A stretch of 53,256 nt of DNA from an uncultured Ralstonia sp. (GTDB taxonomy: Bacteria > Pseudomonadota > Gammaproteobacteria > Burkholderiales > Burkholderiaceae): positions 1 through 53,256 of the forward strand of contig CAJXMR010000012.1 of the NCBI GenBank assembly GCA_913056305.1. The letters are read 5' to 3'. The notes beneath the pieces are model-generated. The model was not told the origin of the DNA and made no database searches. It worked only from the letters and a program-made list of their open reading frames with translations. A program made the position numbers and the translations under genes. Shown here one piece after another: positions 24,807-33,019 of this stretch (within the stretch, counting starts at the first letter, position 1; every line of letters starts with the position of its first letter).

Positions 24807-26393
24807 CTAGGAGCACAACTTCGTCACCGGGTCCACCGCGTTGCAGACGTGGACCTCGGTCATCAAGCCGCCGAAGTTCTCTGCATCGTTCGACAGATGG
24901 TCGAGGTTCGGCGTGTACAGGTAGTAGGTGCCCAGCGGATAGCTCGCGGTATCGCTCGCGTCCAGGATGACGTCAAGCGACTCGCCGCCACCCAGCGTGA
25001 TCGAGTTCGTGAAGTACGTCATGTCGTTGCCGGCCAGGTCGCGCAGCAGCCGCGCGTTGATACCGATCACGTGCATCGGGATGCCGAGCGACGCGAGCGT
25101 CTGGTATTCGGTCACGTCGAGATTCGAGATGCGCAGCAGGGCCTTGCCGCCCAGCGGGACGTTGATGATCGTCGGCAGCGGTTGCGAAAAGTGCAGGGCT
25201 CCGTCGGACGAGGCGGTGGTCAATGGTCCGGCCGTGATCGTGTCCGGGTAGCTGCGGCCGTTGAGCATGAAATACTTGTCCTTCATGTCGGTGAACGGCT
25301 CGGGGTTGAACGTCATGCCGATGAAGTGGAAGTTCGGGTCGAAGCCGTGCATCTGGACGGGGTACTCGACGTCGTACGCGGTGGAGCCATCGCCGTCGTT
25401 GTACGCATAGAGCGTGGGGGTGCCGCTCTTGTTGTTGGCGTGCAATGGAGGAACGGTGGGCGCGGGCGGAAGCGGCGCGGAGCACAGGATGTCCGGCTTC
25501 GTCAGATCCGGTGTCGTCGTGGTTGCCGAGGTATGGGCGTAGCAGGCCGTGCGCGAGTCGATCTGTTGCGCGAGCAAGGAGTTCGGGTCGCCAATCGCCG
25601 GGTTGGCAGTGTTGCCATACAAGGACGCTCCAGCTGCCACCCGGTCCTGGCGCGGACGCACGTAGATCTGGCCGACCATGCCCATCTGCAGGTGTTCGGG
25701 CGGGGTGATATGGCAGTGCCAGAAATAGGTGCCCGCATCGGGCGCGAGGTAGTAGTAGGTAAAGCTGCCGCCGATGTTGATGGCGATCGACGCATCCGGC
25801 ACGCCGTCATAGAACGACGACGCGTTCGGATAGCCGTGGAAGTGCACCGTGTGCTTTTCGAACAGGTCCGGGCGCATGATCATGCCGACGTTGGTCAGCG
25901 TGAGGAAGAACTCGTCGTCTTCGTCGATCGCCATCATCGGCGCCGGAATGTTGCCGTTCATCACCCCGACGTCCATGATCGGGCGCGGATCGACGTGGCC
26001 CGTGATCTGGCCGGCCGGGACGGTATTCGGGTCTGGCGCCAAGCCAACGGCGCCGTTGAACATGTTGGTCCGGAAGTTGTACGGATCACCGAGCGTGTTG
26101 AAGACTGACGCCGGTTGGGTGCCTGGCAGGCCCATGCTGATGTCGTACAGGCCTGAGAGCGGACCGAACGAGAACATGTAGGTCTGGACACCGTCGGCCA
26201 TGGTCGAATAACCGTCGCCGCCCGAGATCTGCTGGCACTTGATCTGGCCGTGTACGTTGCTGGCCGGATCGCCGTGCGTGATCGTGGTGGGCGGGCACTG
26301 GACCCGGAACGACTGCGCACGCGCCGGAAGCGCGACAGCCAACAGCAACAGCAACGCTGCGAAACCGCTGCGTGCCACGCGAATTGCGAACAT
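24807..26393 (-). CDS. Exported multicopper-oxidase-like protein with an intact type 1 copper motif
   Basis: 528 residues. ATG at 26393, directly after AGGAGGT and three bases; signal peptide residues 1-27 (LLLLLAVALPARAQ). Cupredoxin domain with H181, H184-F-H186-G and the copper motif H226-C227-H228...H234...M239 in FWHCHITPPEHLQMGM. Ligand order (Cys, His, axial Met five after His) is normal, but the Cys-to-His spacing is two residues longer than in laccases. A second cupredoxin region has M-H349-G-F-D-P-N-F-H356, the FMLNGRSYPD strand and MHVIGINAR (H441), with no C-terminal HCH. The architecture therefore resembles a two-domain oxidase with type 1 copper in domain 1. Likely exported through Sec and then possibly by the adjacent secretion system. 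First gene of the redox operon, 172 bases after the pseudopilins. Confidence 0.85.
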   Translation of the reverse strand: MFAIRVARSGFAALLLLLAVALPARAQSFRVQCPPTTITHGDPASNVHGQIKCQQISGGDGYSTMADGVQTYMFSFGPLSGLYDISMGLPGTQPASVFNTLGDPYNFRTNMFNGAVGLAPDPNTVPAGQITGHVDPRPIMDVGVMNGNIPAPMMAIDEDDEFFLTLTNVGMIMRPDLFEKHTVHFHGYPNASSFYDGVPDASIAINIGGSFTYYYLAPDAGTYFWHCHITPPEHLQMGMVGQIYVRPRQDRVAAGASLYGNTANPAIGDPNSLLAQQIDSRTACYAHTSATTTTPDLTKPDILCSAPLPPAPTVPPLHANNKSGTPTLYAYNDGDGSTAYDVEYPVQMHGFDPNFHFIGMTFNPEPFTDMKDKYFMLNGRSYPDTITAGPLTTASSDGALHFSQPLPTIINVPLGGKALLRISNLDVTEYQTLASLGIPMHVIGINARLLRDLAGNDMTYFTNSITLGGGESLDVILDASDTASYPLGTYYLYTPNLDHLSNDAENFGGLMTEVHVCNAVDPVTKLCS

Positions 26394-26502
26394 ATGACCT
26401 CCTAGCGACTGGTCATTGCGCGCGGTACGCGTCAGGCGTCCTGTCCCACCCTTGCGGCGACCGTGCAGCCGACGATTCCCGTTCCCCCGTGACATCTATT
26501 GT

Positions 26503-26522
26503 GGAAAGCCGCGACGGCTTCC
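26503..26522. other. Hairpin in the gap between secretion and oxidase genes
   Basis: GGAAAGCCG-CGA-CGGCTTCC (one bulge) lies in the 172-base gap between the last pseudopilin and the first oxidase gene, the largest gap in the run from gspG to the cytochrome fusion. There is no T-run, so it is not a classical terminator. It may separate or tune expression of the two operons. Confidence 0.35.
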
Positions 26523-26565
26523 GACATGGGTCAACCTCCTACTGTTGAGGTAGGGCAAACCATCG

Positions 26566-27135
26566 TCAGCGCGCCCGCCGGCCCGGTTTGGTATTCGGCT
26601 TCGGCGGCACGCCCGGCAGGCTTGGCACGCCGGCGCCGCGCCTGAACAGGCCGGGCACCGGATAGATGAACTGCCACTCGGCGTAGGTTTGCGCGTTGGC
26701 GAAATACGCGTATCGGTCCGGAAAATTCGCCTGCTTGATCGGTACGCGGTCGGAACTGCTGCGGATTCCGTAGATACCGGTGCCGTCGCGCAAGAACTCC
26801 CAATCGTTGCGACCGGTCATCGGGTCGGGGTACGCACGGCGCAGGTGATGCAGCGCCACCGGGAAGCGCTTGTCGTTGATCAGATCGTCGACGGATGCCG
26901 GCAGGCTGTGGCCTGAAAGGTAGTAGCGCTCGATGGCGCGCCTGTATTGATTGCCGACGAACAGCAGCTCTTCTTCCTGCTGTCGCTGCCGCTGCAATGC
27001 CCAGAAGTCCAGCCCGGCAAGCAGTGCAATCGAGGCGAGCATCAATGCGATCAGCAGGGTGAGCATGACCAGGCCACGCCCTCGCCCCCTCTGCCTGGAC
27101 AGCCTCGCACGGCTTGCCCACTGCGCGGCGTTCAT
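26566..27135 (-). CDS. Atypical pseudopilin-like protein of the type II-like system
   Basis: 189 residues; its ATG overlaps the previous stop as ATGA. The N-terminus has a basic leader ending in GRGRG, then LVMLTLLIALMLASIALLAG and a helical QRQRQQEEELLFVGNQYRRAIERYYL. That is the layout of a type IV pilin-like protein (cleavage before a long hydrophobic helix), but it lacks the FTLIEL consensus and the Glu at mature position 5. In type II systems the minor pseudopilin GspK, at the pilus tip, is the one that departs at this position, so a tip role is possible. The C-terminal domain has WEFLRDGTGIYGIRSS and a Pro/Gly/Arg-rich end. Last gene of the secretion operon. Confidence 0.65.
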   Translation of the reverse strand: MNAAQWASRARLSRQRGRGRGLVMLTLLIALMLASIALLAGLDFWALQRQRQQEEELLFVGNQYRRAIERYYLSGHSLPASVDDLINDKRFPVALHHLRRAYPDPMTGRNDWEFLRDGTGIYGIRSSSDRVPIKQANFPDRYAYFANAQTYAEWQFIYPVPGLFRRGAGVPSLPGVPPKPNTKPGRRAR

Positions 27136-27536
27136 TTTGAAGCCACCGGTTCGGACGCGGCAGCCGGCGCGCTTGCCTCGCGCTCCGCCGGCGCAACGTC
27201 GTAGATGCCGCCGGTCTTTGCCGTGTCGGTCGGTGGTGCGACGATGGTCCAGGCGGTGCTGCCATTGACAGGGTCGACCGGAATGCTGCGCAGGTAGCGC
27301 TTGACCACCAGGTCGTCGAGCTTGTCCGGATACTGGCCGTTATCGCCGTAGTATTTGTCGATAGCGTCACGGATCACCGCCAGGTTCTGCTGCTGAACCT
27401 GGGCCTTGCCGCGCTCGATGCTGTGGAAATACCGCGGCAGGGCAAGCGTCAGCAACAGCCCGATGATGGCCATGACGACCACCAGCTCGATCAGCGTGAA
27501 CCCGTCGCGCCGCGCATTCAGTGCTCGCGTTGTCAT
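27132..27536 (-). CDS. GspG/GspH-like pseudopilin
   Basis: 134 residues. ATG at 27536 chosen because GAGGAG lies five bases upstream. Short basic leader, then prepilin cleavage site and helix D-G^FTLIELVVVMAIIGLLLTL with Glu at position 5, followed by the NLAVIRDAIDKYYGDNGQYP segment and the VKRYLRSIPVDPVNGST motif of GspG-type major pseudopilins. The tail is Ala/Glu-rich. It would be inserted in the inner membrane, processed by a prepilin peptidase encoded elsewhere, and assembled into the periplasmic pseudopilus. Eight bases follow the previous stop; its own stop overlaps the next ATG. Confidence 0.85.
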   Translation of the reverse strand: MTTRALNARRDGFTLIELVVVMAIIGLLLTLALPRYFHSIERGKAQVQQQNLAVIRDAIDKYYGDNGQYPDKLDDLVVKRYLRSIPVDPVNGSTAWTIVAPPTDTAKTGGIYDVAPAEREASAPAAASEPVASK

Positions 27537-27544
27537 GGCACTCC

Positions 27545-28063
27545 TCACCAGTCCTTGTACGGAATGCCGTTCAGACCCACGCCGTCCGATTTCGATGTCA
27601 CATCGAACACATCGTCGCCGCCCGAGCCGCCGTCCAACGGCACACCGTATGCACGCACATTCCAGGTATCCGCGGCCAGCGTCGACGCGTCGCCTGTAAA
27701 GAACGGATCGCGCGGCACCCTTCGCAGATACATCAATAGGCGGCCTTTTGCGTCCTTAGCGTCCTTGACGCCGTCCACCAGTACCGCGAGCGACGGCGGA
27801 TAGCCCGACGCGCCCGCCTCGTGCTCGATCGAACCCATGTCGCTCGCTTCCTTGTAGGCATCGAGCGCGGTGCGGACCTCACGCAGCGCCACGCGCAGCT
27901 CCTGCTCTTTCTGGCGCTGCACCGACAGCTCGGCGAGCGGCACGATTGCCATTGCAACAATGCCCACCAGCGCAAGCGTGATCACAAGTTCGATCAGCGT
28001 GAAGCCGCGGCTGCGCCGGTTCGCGCAACCGCGGTCAAGGTGGAGCCGCTGCAGACGGTTCAT
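27545..28063 (-). CDS. Pseudopilin of the type II-like secretion system
   Basis: 172 residues; starts three bases after the secretin stop. Leader rich in Arg ending SRG^FTLIELVITLALVGIVAM, a canonical prepilin site with Glu5. It is followed by an amphipathic helix (ELRVALREVRTALDAYKEA), YPPSLAVLVDG and MYLRRVPRDPFF, the GspG-like globular signature, and a DGVGLNGIPYKDW ending. Component of the periplasmic pseudopilus; with two further pilin-like genes downstream and GspG at the head of the operon it completes a set of four. Confidence 0.85.
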   Translation of the reverse strand: MNRLQRLHLDRGCANRRSRGFTLIELVITLALVGIVAMAIVPLAELSVQRQKEQELRVALREVRTALDAYKEASDMGSIEHEAGASGYPPSLAVLVDGVKDAKDAKGRLLMYLRRVPRDPFFTGDASTLAADTWNVRAYGVPLDGGSGGDDVFDVTSKSDGVGLNGIPYKDW

Positions 28064-28066
28064 GGC

Positions 28067-30361
28067 CTAGTACGACCCTGACGGGACCGGGTGCAACGGG
28101 TTGTCGCTCGGCATATCACCAGCCGGCATCGTCAGGATGGGCGGCCGCTCCGTTGCGGGCGCGGCGGCCGGCGCTGCAGCGGGTGCCGGTGCCGGTGCCG
28201 CCGGTGCGGGCGCTGGCGCGGCTTCCGCAGGGGCTGCCGCAGCTTCCGGCGCTGCCGCTTCAGGTGCCGCAGCCGGCGCAGCTGGCGCTGCCGGTGCGGG
28301 TGGCACAACCCCTTCCGGTGGTGGCACCGTGGTCATGAAGCGCCCGCCAAACATGGCCGGCGGCGGCGTCGTGCGTGGTGCGGCCGCCGGCTGCCCGAAC
28401 GAACTCTTGGGTGCGGCGCTGCTTGCCGCCGCAGCCGCAGCGGCCGGGGCCGCCGCCTTCTGGTCCTTGGCGGTCGAGCCGCCGCCCACCGCACCCGGAG
28501 CGACCCCTGCGGGGGCCGCAAGGGCCGGCACCGGCGTGGCTGCTGCCGCCCCTACGCTCGGCGGATCAAGCCGCAGTTGCTCGGTGCGCACGTTGCTATC
28601 GGTGCCGGACCAGATCTCGCGCGTATCGGCATCGGCCGCGAGCTGCGGGCGCACGATATGCGGCGTGATCTGCAGGACGATCTCGGTCTTCTTGTGCTCG
28701 CCATTGTGGTTCGAGAACAAGCGGCCAAGCACCGGCAGTTGCCCGAGGCCCGGGACCTTGTTGGCGGCGTCACGGTCTTCATCCTGGATCAGGCCACCGA
28801 GAATCTGGGTCTCGCCGTCCTTCAGGCGCAGGCTGGTCGACGCGTTGCGGGTGCCGATCTGATAGGCCAGCGAACTCAGGCCGGTCTGGGAATTGCTGCT
28901 GGAGATGACCTGCGTGATGTTGCTCACCTCCAGGCTCATCTTGATGCCCACGTCGTCGTCCCGATACACCTGGGGCTCGACCTCGAGCTTGATGCCCACG
29001 TCCAGATACTGGATCGATTGCGAATAGACCGGCCCACTGGTGCTGGGCACGCTGGAGCTGGAGATGACCGGCACCTTGTCGCCGATCAGGATCTTGGCCT
29101 TCTCCTTGTTGCGCGTGCGGATGCGCGGGCTGGCGAGCAGGTTCGCATCGGTGTCGGTCAGCTTGAAATTGGCCGTGGCCGACAGGCCGCTGGCGGTCAG
29201 CTGGTTGACGGTCAGATGGTGCAGACCGCCCCAGGTCGAGACACTGGATGGCGTGCCCAGCGTGAAGCTGTTCGGCCAGTCGATGCCAAGATCGGTCAGC
29301 CGGTCGCGCGAGACCTCCAGCACTTCCACTTCCAGCATCACCTCCGGCTCTGGCAAGTCCTGTGCGGCAATCATGCGCTCGGCCACGCGGACCGACTCCG
29401 GCGTGGCCCGGATCGACACCGTGTTGGCGTGCTCGTCGGTCACGATCTCCTTGATCTTCAGCAGGCTCTTCAGCAGCGATTCAATGTGCTTGGCGTTGGT
29501 GTTCGAGAGCTGGAACGTGCGTACCTTCAGATCCTGGTATTCCTGCTGCTTGGCAGGCGTGGCCGGGTAGATGAACACCGTGTTCGCGTTCAGCACCTTC
29601 TTGGCGAGCTGGTTCTGCATCAGGATCATGTCGACCGTGTCATCGAGCGTGGCGTTCGAGACAAAGATCGTGGTCTTCAGGTCGGTCCGCACGTCGCGGT
29701 CGAAGATGACGTTCAGGCCCGTGGTGCGCGACAGGCCTTCGAACACCATGCGCACATTGGCATCGCGAAACTGCAGCGAGACCGGCTTGCGCATGATCGA
29801 TGCCGCCTCATTCTTCTCGCTGGCGGCCTGCCGCTGCAGGCGTCGTTTCTCATTGATATCGCGATACAGGCGTAACGCACCCGCATCCTTCGGATTGAGT
29901 GCCAACACCTGCTCGACGCGCTCGGCGGCGTTGTCATACGCGCCGCGCTCCATCATCCGCTCCGCTTCGAGCAGGATGATGCCGTCGCGCCGGTCGAGAT
30001 CCAGCGCCGCGGCAATGCGCCTGGCGCGCTCGTTGGTCGGGTCCAGCTGCTTGGCATGCTGCAGCATCTGCTGGGCGTGGTCGAACTGGCGCGCAAGGCG
30101 CAGTTCGTCTGCCTCGTCCAGCAGCAATTTGACCTGCCGGTCGCGCTCATCCATGTACTTGAGCCGGAGTTGCGCATTGGACGGCTCGCGCTGGCTGGCG
30201 CTTTGCAACTGGTCGAAATTCTTCGGCGTCGCGCAGCCGCCCACCAGCAGGAGGAGGACGGCCCACGCGATACCGGTCTTCAGCACTGCGGCACGTGGCT
30301 CCGGGCGCGAATGGCAGCGGCCCGATCCAAGCGCAGCGCTCGAACGCAATAGCGGCTTCAT
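28067..30361 (-). CDS. Secretin (GspD/PilQ/MshL-like) with lipoprotein signal, TPR-like N-domain and Ala/Pro tail
   Basis: 764 residues. ATG at 30361 abuts the previous TAA. A long basic leader precedes a lipobox VGGC (Cys43), so the outer-membrane channel is probably self-lipidated. Residues ~70-175 contain helical TPR-like repeats (ARQFDHAQQMLQHAKQLDPT, YDNAAERVEQVLALNPKDAG). An N-domain follows (VSLQFRDANVRMVFEGLSRT), then NTVSIRATPESVRVAERMI and the secretin core (PSVSTWGGLH..., LLASPRIRTRNKEKAKILIG, GLSSLAYQIGT, LKDGETQILGGLIQDEDRD, VPGLGQLPVLGRLFSN). The last ~150 residues are a low-complexity Ala/Pro/Glu tail, unusual for secretins. It forms the gated outer-membrane pore for export of folded proteins. 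The TPR addition is typical of unorthodox type II/IV pilus-like systems. Confidence 0.9.
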   Translation of the reverse strand: MKPLLRSSAALGSGRCHSRPEPRAAVLKTGIAWAVLLLLVGGCATPKNFDQLQSASQREPSNAQLRLKYMDERDRQVKLLLDEADELRLARQFDHAQQMLQHAKQLDPTNERARRIAAALDLDRRDGIILLEAERMMERGAYDNAAERVEQVLALNPKDAGALRLYRDINEKRRLQRQAASEKNEAASIMRKPVSLQFRDANVRMVFEGLSRTTGLNVIFDRDVRTDLKTTIFVSNATLDDTVDMILMQNQLAKKVLNANTVFIYPATPAKQQEYQDLKVRTFQLSNTNAKHIESLLKSLLKIKEIVTDEHANTVSIRATPESVRVAERMIAAQDLPEPEVMLEVEVLEVSRDRLTDLGIDWPNSFTLGTPSSVSTWGGLHHLTVNQLTASGLSATANFKLTDTDANLLASPRIRTRNKEKAKILIGDKVPVISSSSVPSTSGPVYSQSIQYLDVGIKLEVEPQVYRDDDVGIKMSLEVSNITQVISSSNSQTGLSSLAYQIGTRNASTSLRLKDGETQILGGLIQDEDRDAANKVPGLGQLPVLGRLFSNHNGEHKKTEIVLQITPHIVRPQLAADADTREIWSGTDSNVRTEQLRLDPPSVGAAAATPVPALAAPAGVAPGAVGGGSTAKDQKAAAPAAAAAAASSAAPKSSFGQPAAAPRTTPPPAMFGGRFMTTVPPPEGVVPPAPAAPAAPAAAPEAAAPEAAAAPAEAAPAPAPAAPAPAPAAAPAAAPATERPPILTMPAGDMPSDNPLHPVPSGSY

Positions 30362-30955
30362 TTAGTTCCCCTCACCTTGAACGGACATCGTTTGTTGTTG
30401 GTGCAGCGGCAGGTAAGTGAAGAGCGCGCCCGTGGTCGCAATCGAATCGAAGCGGTACGTGCCGTCAATCACCTCACCCGGCGAGACGATCAACAGCTTG
30501 TCGCCGTTGCTCACAAACACTTGTGGCTTGCCCTCGCCCGGATTGAGCGTGCCCAGATAGACGAACGGCAGCGGCGGCGCGGTCGGCGGCGGCGGCGGTT
30601 CGGGCGCCTGCACCACGACCGGCGGCGGCGGTGGCGGCGGTGGCAGCCACGACAGCACCGTGAACGGGTCATTGGCCGATTCTGGCGAGAGCGGCGCGCG
30701 CAACGCGGCCAGCCCTTCCCGCGCGGATGCGACGCGCGCATCCGCCTGCTTGGTCACTTGAAGCGCCTTGGAAGCACCCGAGGTGCCCGCTTGCGCCGCT
30801 TGTGCGGCTTGTGGCGGTACGTGGCGCTCGACGCGCGTGACTGCCGCCTCCGCGCGCGGCGCAACCGGACGCTTGGCCGTGACCCAGTACGACAGCGCGG
30901 CAATAGCGATCGCCACCGCTCCAACCAGCACGCGTGTCAAGAGAGGCAGCCTCAT
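30362..30955 (-). CDS. GspC/PilP-like inner-membrane connector with a polyproline linker
   Basis: 197 residues; ATGA overlap with the gene before it. One N-terminal membrane helix (VLVGAVAIAIAALSYWV), an Ala-rich periplasmic stretch, then NDPFTVLSWL followed by eight Pro and further Pro runs (about residues 95-130). A small beta domain follows (LPFVYLGTLN, GKPQVFVSNGDKLLIVSPGE, YRFDSI) that matches the homology-region fold of GspC/PilP. This domain normally touches the N0 domain of the secretin, linking inner-membrane platform and outer channel. The order PilM-N-O-P-secretin is kept here. The long polyproline spacer may set the distance across the periplasm. Confidence 0.75.
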   Translation of the reverse strand: MRLPLLTRVLVGAVAIAIAALSYWVTAKRPVAPRAEAAVTRVERHVPPQAAQAAQAGTSGASKALQVTKQADARVASAREGLAALRAPLSPESANDPFTVLSWLPPPPPPPPVVVQAPEPPPPPTAPPLPFVYLGTLNPGEGKPQVFVSNGDKLLIVSPGEVIDGTYRFDSIATTGALFTYLPLHQQQTMSVQGEGN

Positions 30956-31518
30956 GATCGGCTCCCCTTGTAGATCAGATCAAAACGGATGCGCGCCTCC
31001 AGTACGTCGCCGCTGACCGCCGGCCGCTCGACGTGGATCTCCTGCAGCGCTGCATTGGGGAGGGTGTTCAGCACCAGCGCCACGAAGCGCCGAATGGCGA
31101 CATACCGGTCCTTGACCGGCAGCAGGACCTGGTAAGTCGTGTACGCACTGGTGCGGTCGCCCCCCACCTGATATTGGGCAGACCCGAGGGTCAGATTCGC
31201 CGCCCGCGCCTGGGCGAGGATCGCCGCCACGTCATCGCTGCTCTGGGCGAAGCGCGGAAAGCGTTCGGGCAGCGAGTCCAGCAACTGCGCATCCGAGACC
31301 ACGCGGGCCTCATGCGCGGCGGCCTCGGCGGTGGCAGCACGGGCCAGCACGGCCTTGCGATGCAGATCCCGCGTGCTGGCCTCGATGGCCGGTATCGCCA
31401 GCATGATGGACGCCGCCACCACCAGCAGGATCGCGCCTGACAATCCCGTCCAGCCAAACGTGCGCCGCAGCGCGAATTGCACCGTCAACAGGCGGTCGCG
31501 GAGCTGGGTAGCGTTCAT
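30952..31518 (-). CDS. PilO/GspM-like inner-membrane platform protein
   Basis: 188 residues from the ATG at 31518, which overlaps the previous stop as ATGA; an in-frame start 12 bases upstream is possible. Short cytoplasmic N-terminus, one membrane helix (TGLSGAILLVVAASIMLAIPA), a helical periplasmic stretch (VLARAATAEAAAHEARVV) and a ferredoxin-like C-terminal domain (TYQVLLPVKDRYVAIRRFV, ALQEIHVERPAVSG). This arrangement is standard for PilO/GspM, which pairs with PilN/GspL to form the platform around GspF. Identification rests on architecture and gene order more than on sequence identity. Confidence 0.7.
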   Translation of the reverse strand: MNATQLRDRLLTVQFALRRTFGWTGLSGAILLVVAASIMLAIPAIEASTRDLHRKAVLARAATAEAAAHEARVVSDAQLLDSLPERFPRFAQSSDDVAAILAQARAANLTLGSAQYQVGGDRTSAYTTYQVLLPVKDRYVAIRRFVALVLNTLPNAALQEIHVERPAVSGDVLEARIRFDLIYKGSRS

Positions 31519-32042
31519 GGCTTTCTCCACACCGCGGTCACCTGGAAGCGCACCGGCACACCGGGCACCGTGGTTTCGATCAGATGCGTGTTCAGCACCG
31601 CCTCGCGCAGCAGCGTGCTCTGCTGGAGATATTTCAGGTAGCCGATCAGCGCATCAAAATCCTTCGCTTCGGCGGTGATGCGGATCTGCCCCTGCGCCGG
31701 GGTCTGGTCGATCCCGATCAGCGCGACATCGTGTTCGCGGTAGCCCTCCACGATGGCCAGCAGGTCCTGCCACGGCACGGTCAGTTCGGAGAGCACCTTG
31801 CTGCTGTCCTTGGCAGCCTGCTTGGCTAGCGCAGACGGCTCCAGCGGCACGGCATGCTTCCTGGCGGGCCCGCTGCCCGCACTCGCGGCCAGCTCGGCAC
31901 GCGCGCGGTCATTCTGCCGGTAGGCGCGCCAGAGTGCACTGCCCGCCAGCGACATCAGCAGCGCGGCCGCGATCAGCAGCACGAGCCCGGCAGCGGCCGG
32001 CCCCGTCCGGCGTTTCGCAAAGTCGATGGTCAGCGGCATCAT
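31515..32042 (-). CDS. PilN-like inner-membrane platform protein
   Basis: 175 residues; ATGA overlap with the PilM-like gene. Begins MMPLTIDFAKRR, the short cytoplasmic segment by which PilN binds PilM, then one membrane helix (AAAGLVLLIAAALLMSLAGS), a coiled stretch and a ferredoxin-like domain (LLAIVEGYREHDVALIGID, IRITAEAKDFDALIGYLKYL). With the genes either side it forms the M-N-O-P assembly platform of a pilus-like secretion system, replacing the fused GspL of orthodox type II systems. Confidence 0.7.
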   Translation of the reverse strand: MMPLTIDFAKRRTGPAAAGLVLLIAAALLMSLAGSALWRAYRQNDRARAELAASAGSGPARKHAVPLEPSALAKQAAKDSSKVLSELTVPWQDLLAIVEGYREHDVALIGIDQTPAQGQIRITAEAKDFDALIGYLKYLQQSTLLREAVLNTHLIETTVPGVPVRFQVTAVWRKP

Positions 32043-33019
32043 TGTGCGAACTCCATCAGGCGAAGCGAGGGCGCTTGTGCGCTCGTGTGGTCCGTCAACA
32101 AGTGGACGTGGTCGAAGACCTCGTCAAACTGGCCCTGATCCACCGCAGCGCCACACAGGTAAACCGGGCAATCGTCACCACGCCGCGTGCAGGAGCGCTC
32201 GAACACGTGGCGGGCGACCTCCGCCAGCGGCACCCTGCCGGCATTGGGATTGGCAAATACCCGTTGCCCGTCGACGGCACACCAGCGCCCGTTCTCGATG
32301 GACACCGCGTGCAGCATGGTTTCGCCGATCACCAGCAGCAGGCCCTCGCGGCCCACCACTGCACGGCGCGTGCGATTGAGCACATGCGGCAGACCCAAGG
32401 TCAGGCTCGCCACCTCCGCCTGCGCGGCCGCGCAGGCGTCGTGGATACCGTCATGCAGCGTCCGCGACAAGGCACTGGCAAAGAGCGCCCGACCGTCTTC
32501 CCGGAGCTGCCAGCCGATCGACAGCAAGGCGGCATCGACGCCCAGGACGTCCGCAAAGTAGGCGCGCGCAACCTCGCCCACGTCGGCCGAGCGCAAGGTG
32601 CGGAAATCACCGCGCACGATGGCGTGGTTGCCCCAGAAGTCGTCCAGGACGATGGACGCGCGCCGCTTGGCGCGCGGGCCACGCAGCGCGTTGCCGGTGG
32701 CCTGCGGTGCGTCGGTCGCCAGCGCGCGGCGCAGCGCGTCGAGCGCGCCCTCCTCCGAATAGCGCAGCGCCGAGTCAAGCTCGATCGTCAGATCGGGGGC
32801 ATGGGCGCCTTCCGGCGCAACCGCCACCGCCAGCGCCGCCTCGGCGGCGGCTTCCTCCGGTGCGGCTTGCGCGGGCCCGGGCAAGCCTGGCACGCCCCGC
32901 GCGCCCAACGCGGCATGCAGGCGCTCGGCGAAACGCGCCTGCGCGCTACGCCGCCGGCCCAGCGCGAGCGCGCTGGCACCCAGTCCGATGGCCAGGGCCT
33001 CAGTCGACGATCGTGACAC
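32039..33019 (-). CDS. PilM/GspL-cytoplasmic-domain-like protein
   Basis: 326 residues. GTG at 33019 chosen because AGGAG lies eight bases upstream; it overlaps the end of the GspE gene by 20 bases. The N-terminal part is Ala/Arg-rich and weakly conserved. The middle and C-terminal parts (RASIVLDDFWGNHAIVRGD, VARAYFADVLGVDAALLSI, EGLLLVIGETMLHAVSIE, VARHVFERSCTRRGDDCPVY) resemble the actin-like fold of PilM or the cytoplasmic domain of GspL, which couples the ATPase to the platform. No membrane helix is evident. Placement between the ATPase and PilN-like genes supports the call more than sequence does. Confidence 0.6.
   Translation of the reverse strand: MSRSSTEALAIGLGASALALGRRRSAQARFAERLHAALGARGVPGLPGPAQAAPEEAAAEAALAVAVAPEGAHAPDLTIELDSALRYSEEGALDALRRALATDAPQATGNALRGPRAKRRASIVLDDFWGNHAIVRGDFRTLRSADVGEVARAYFADVLGVDAALLSIGWQLREDGRALFASALSRTLHDGIHDACAAAQAEVASLTLGLPHVLNRTRRAVVGREGLLLVIGETMLHAVSIENGRWCAVDGQRVFANPNAGRVPLAEVARHVFERSCTRRGDDCPVYLCGAAVDQGQFDEVFDHVHLLTDHTSAQAPSLRLMEFAQ

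Noticed and set aside
28130..28310. Tandem trinucleotide-like GC-rich repeats as a possible mobile or CRISPR-like array
   Set aside because: They encode the Ala/Pro/Glu tail of the secretin in frame; units are irregular and have no spacers.
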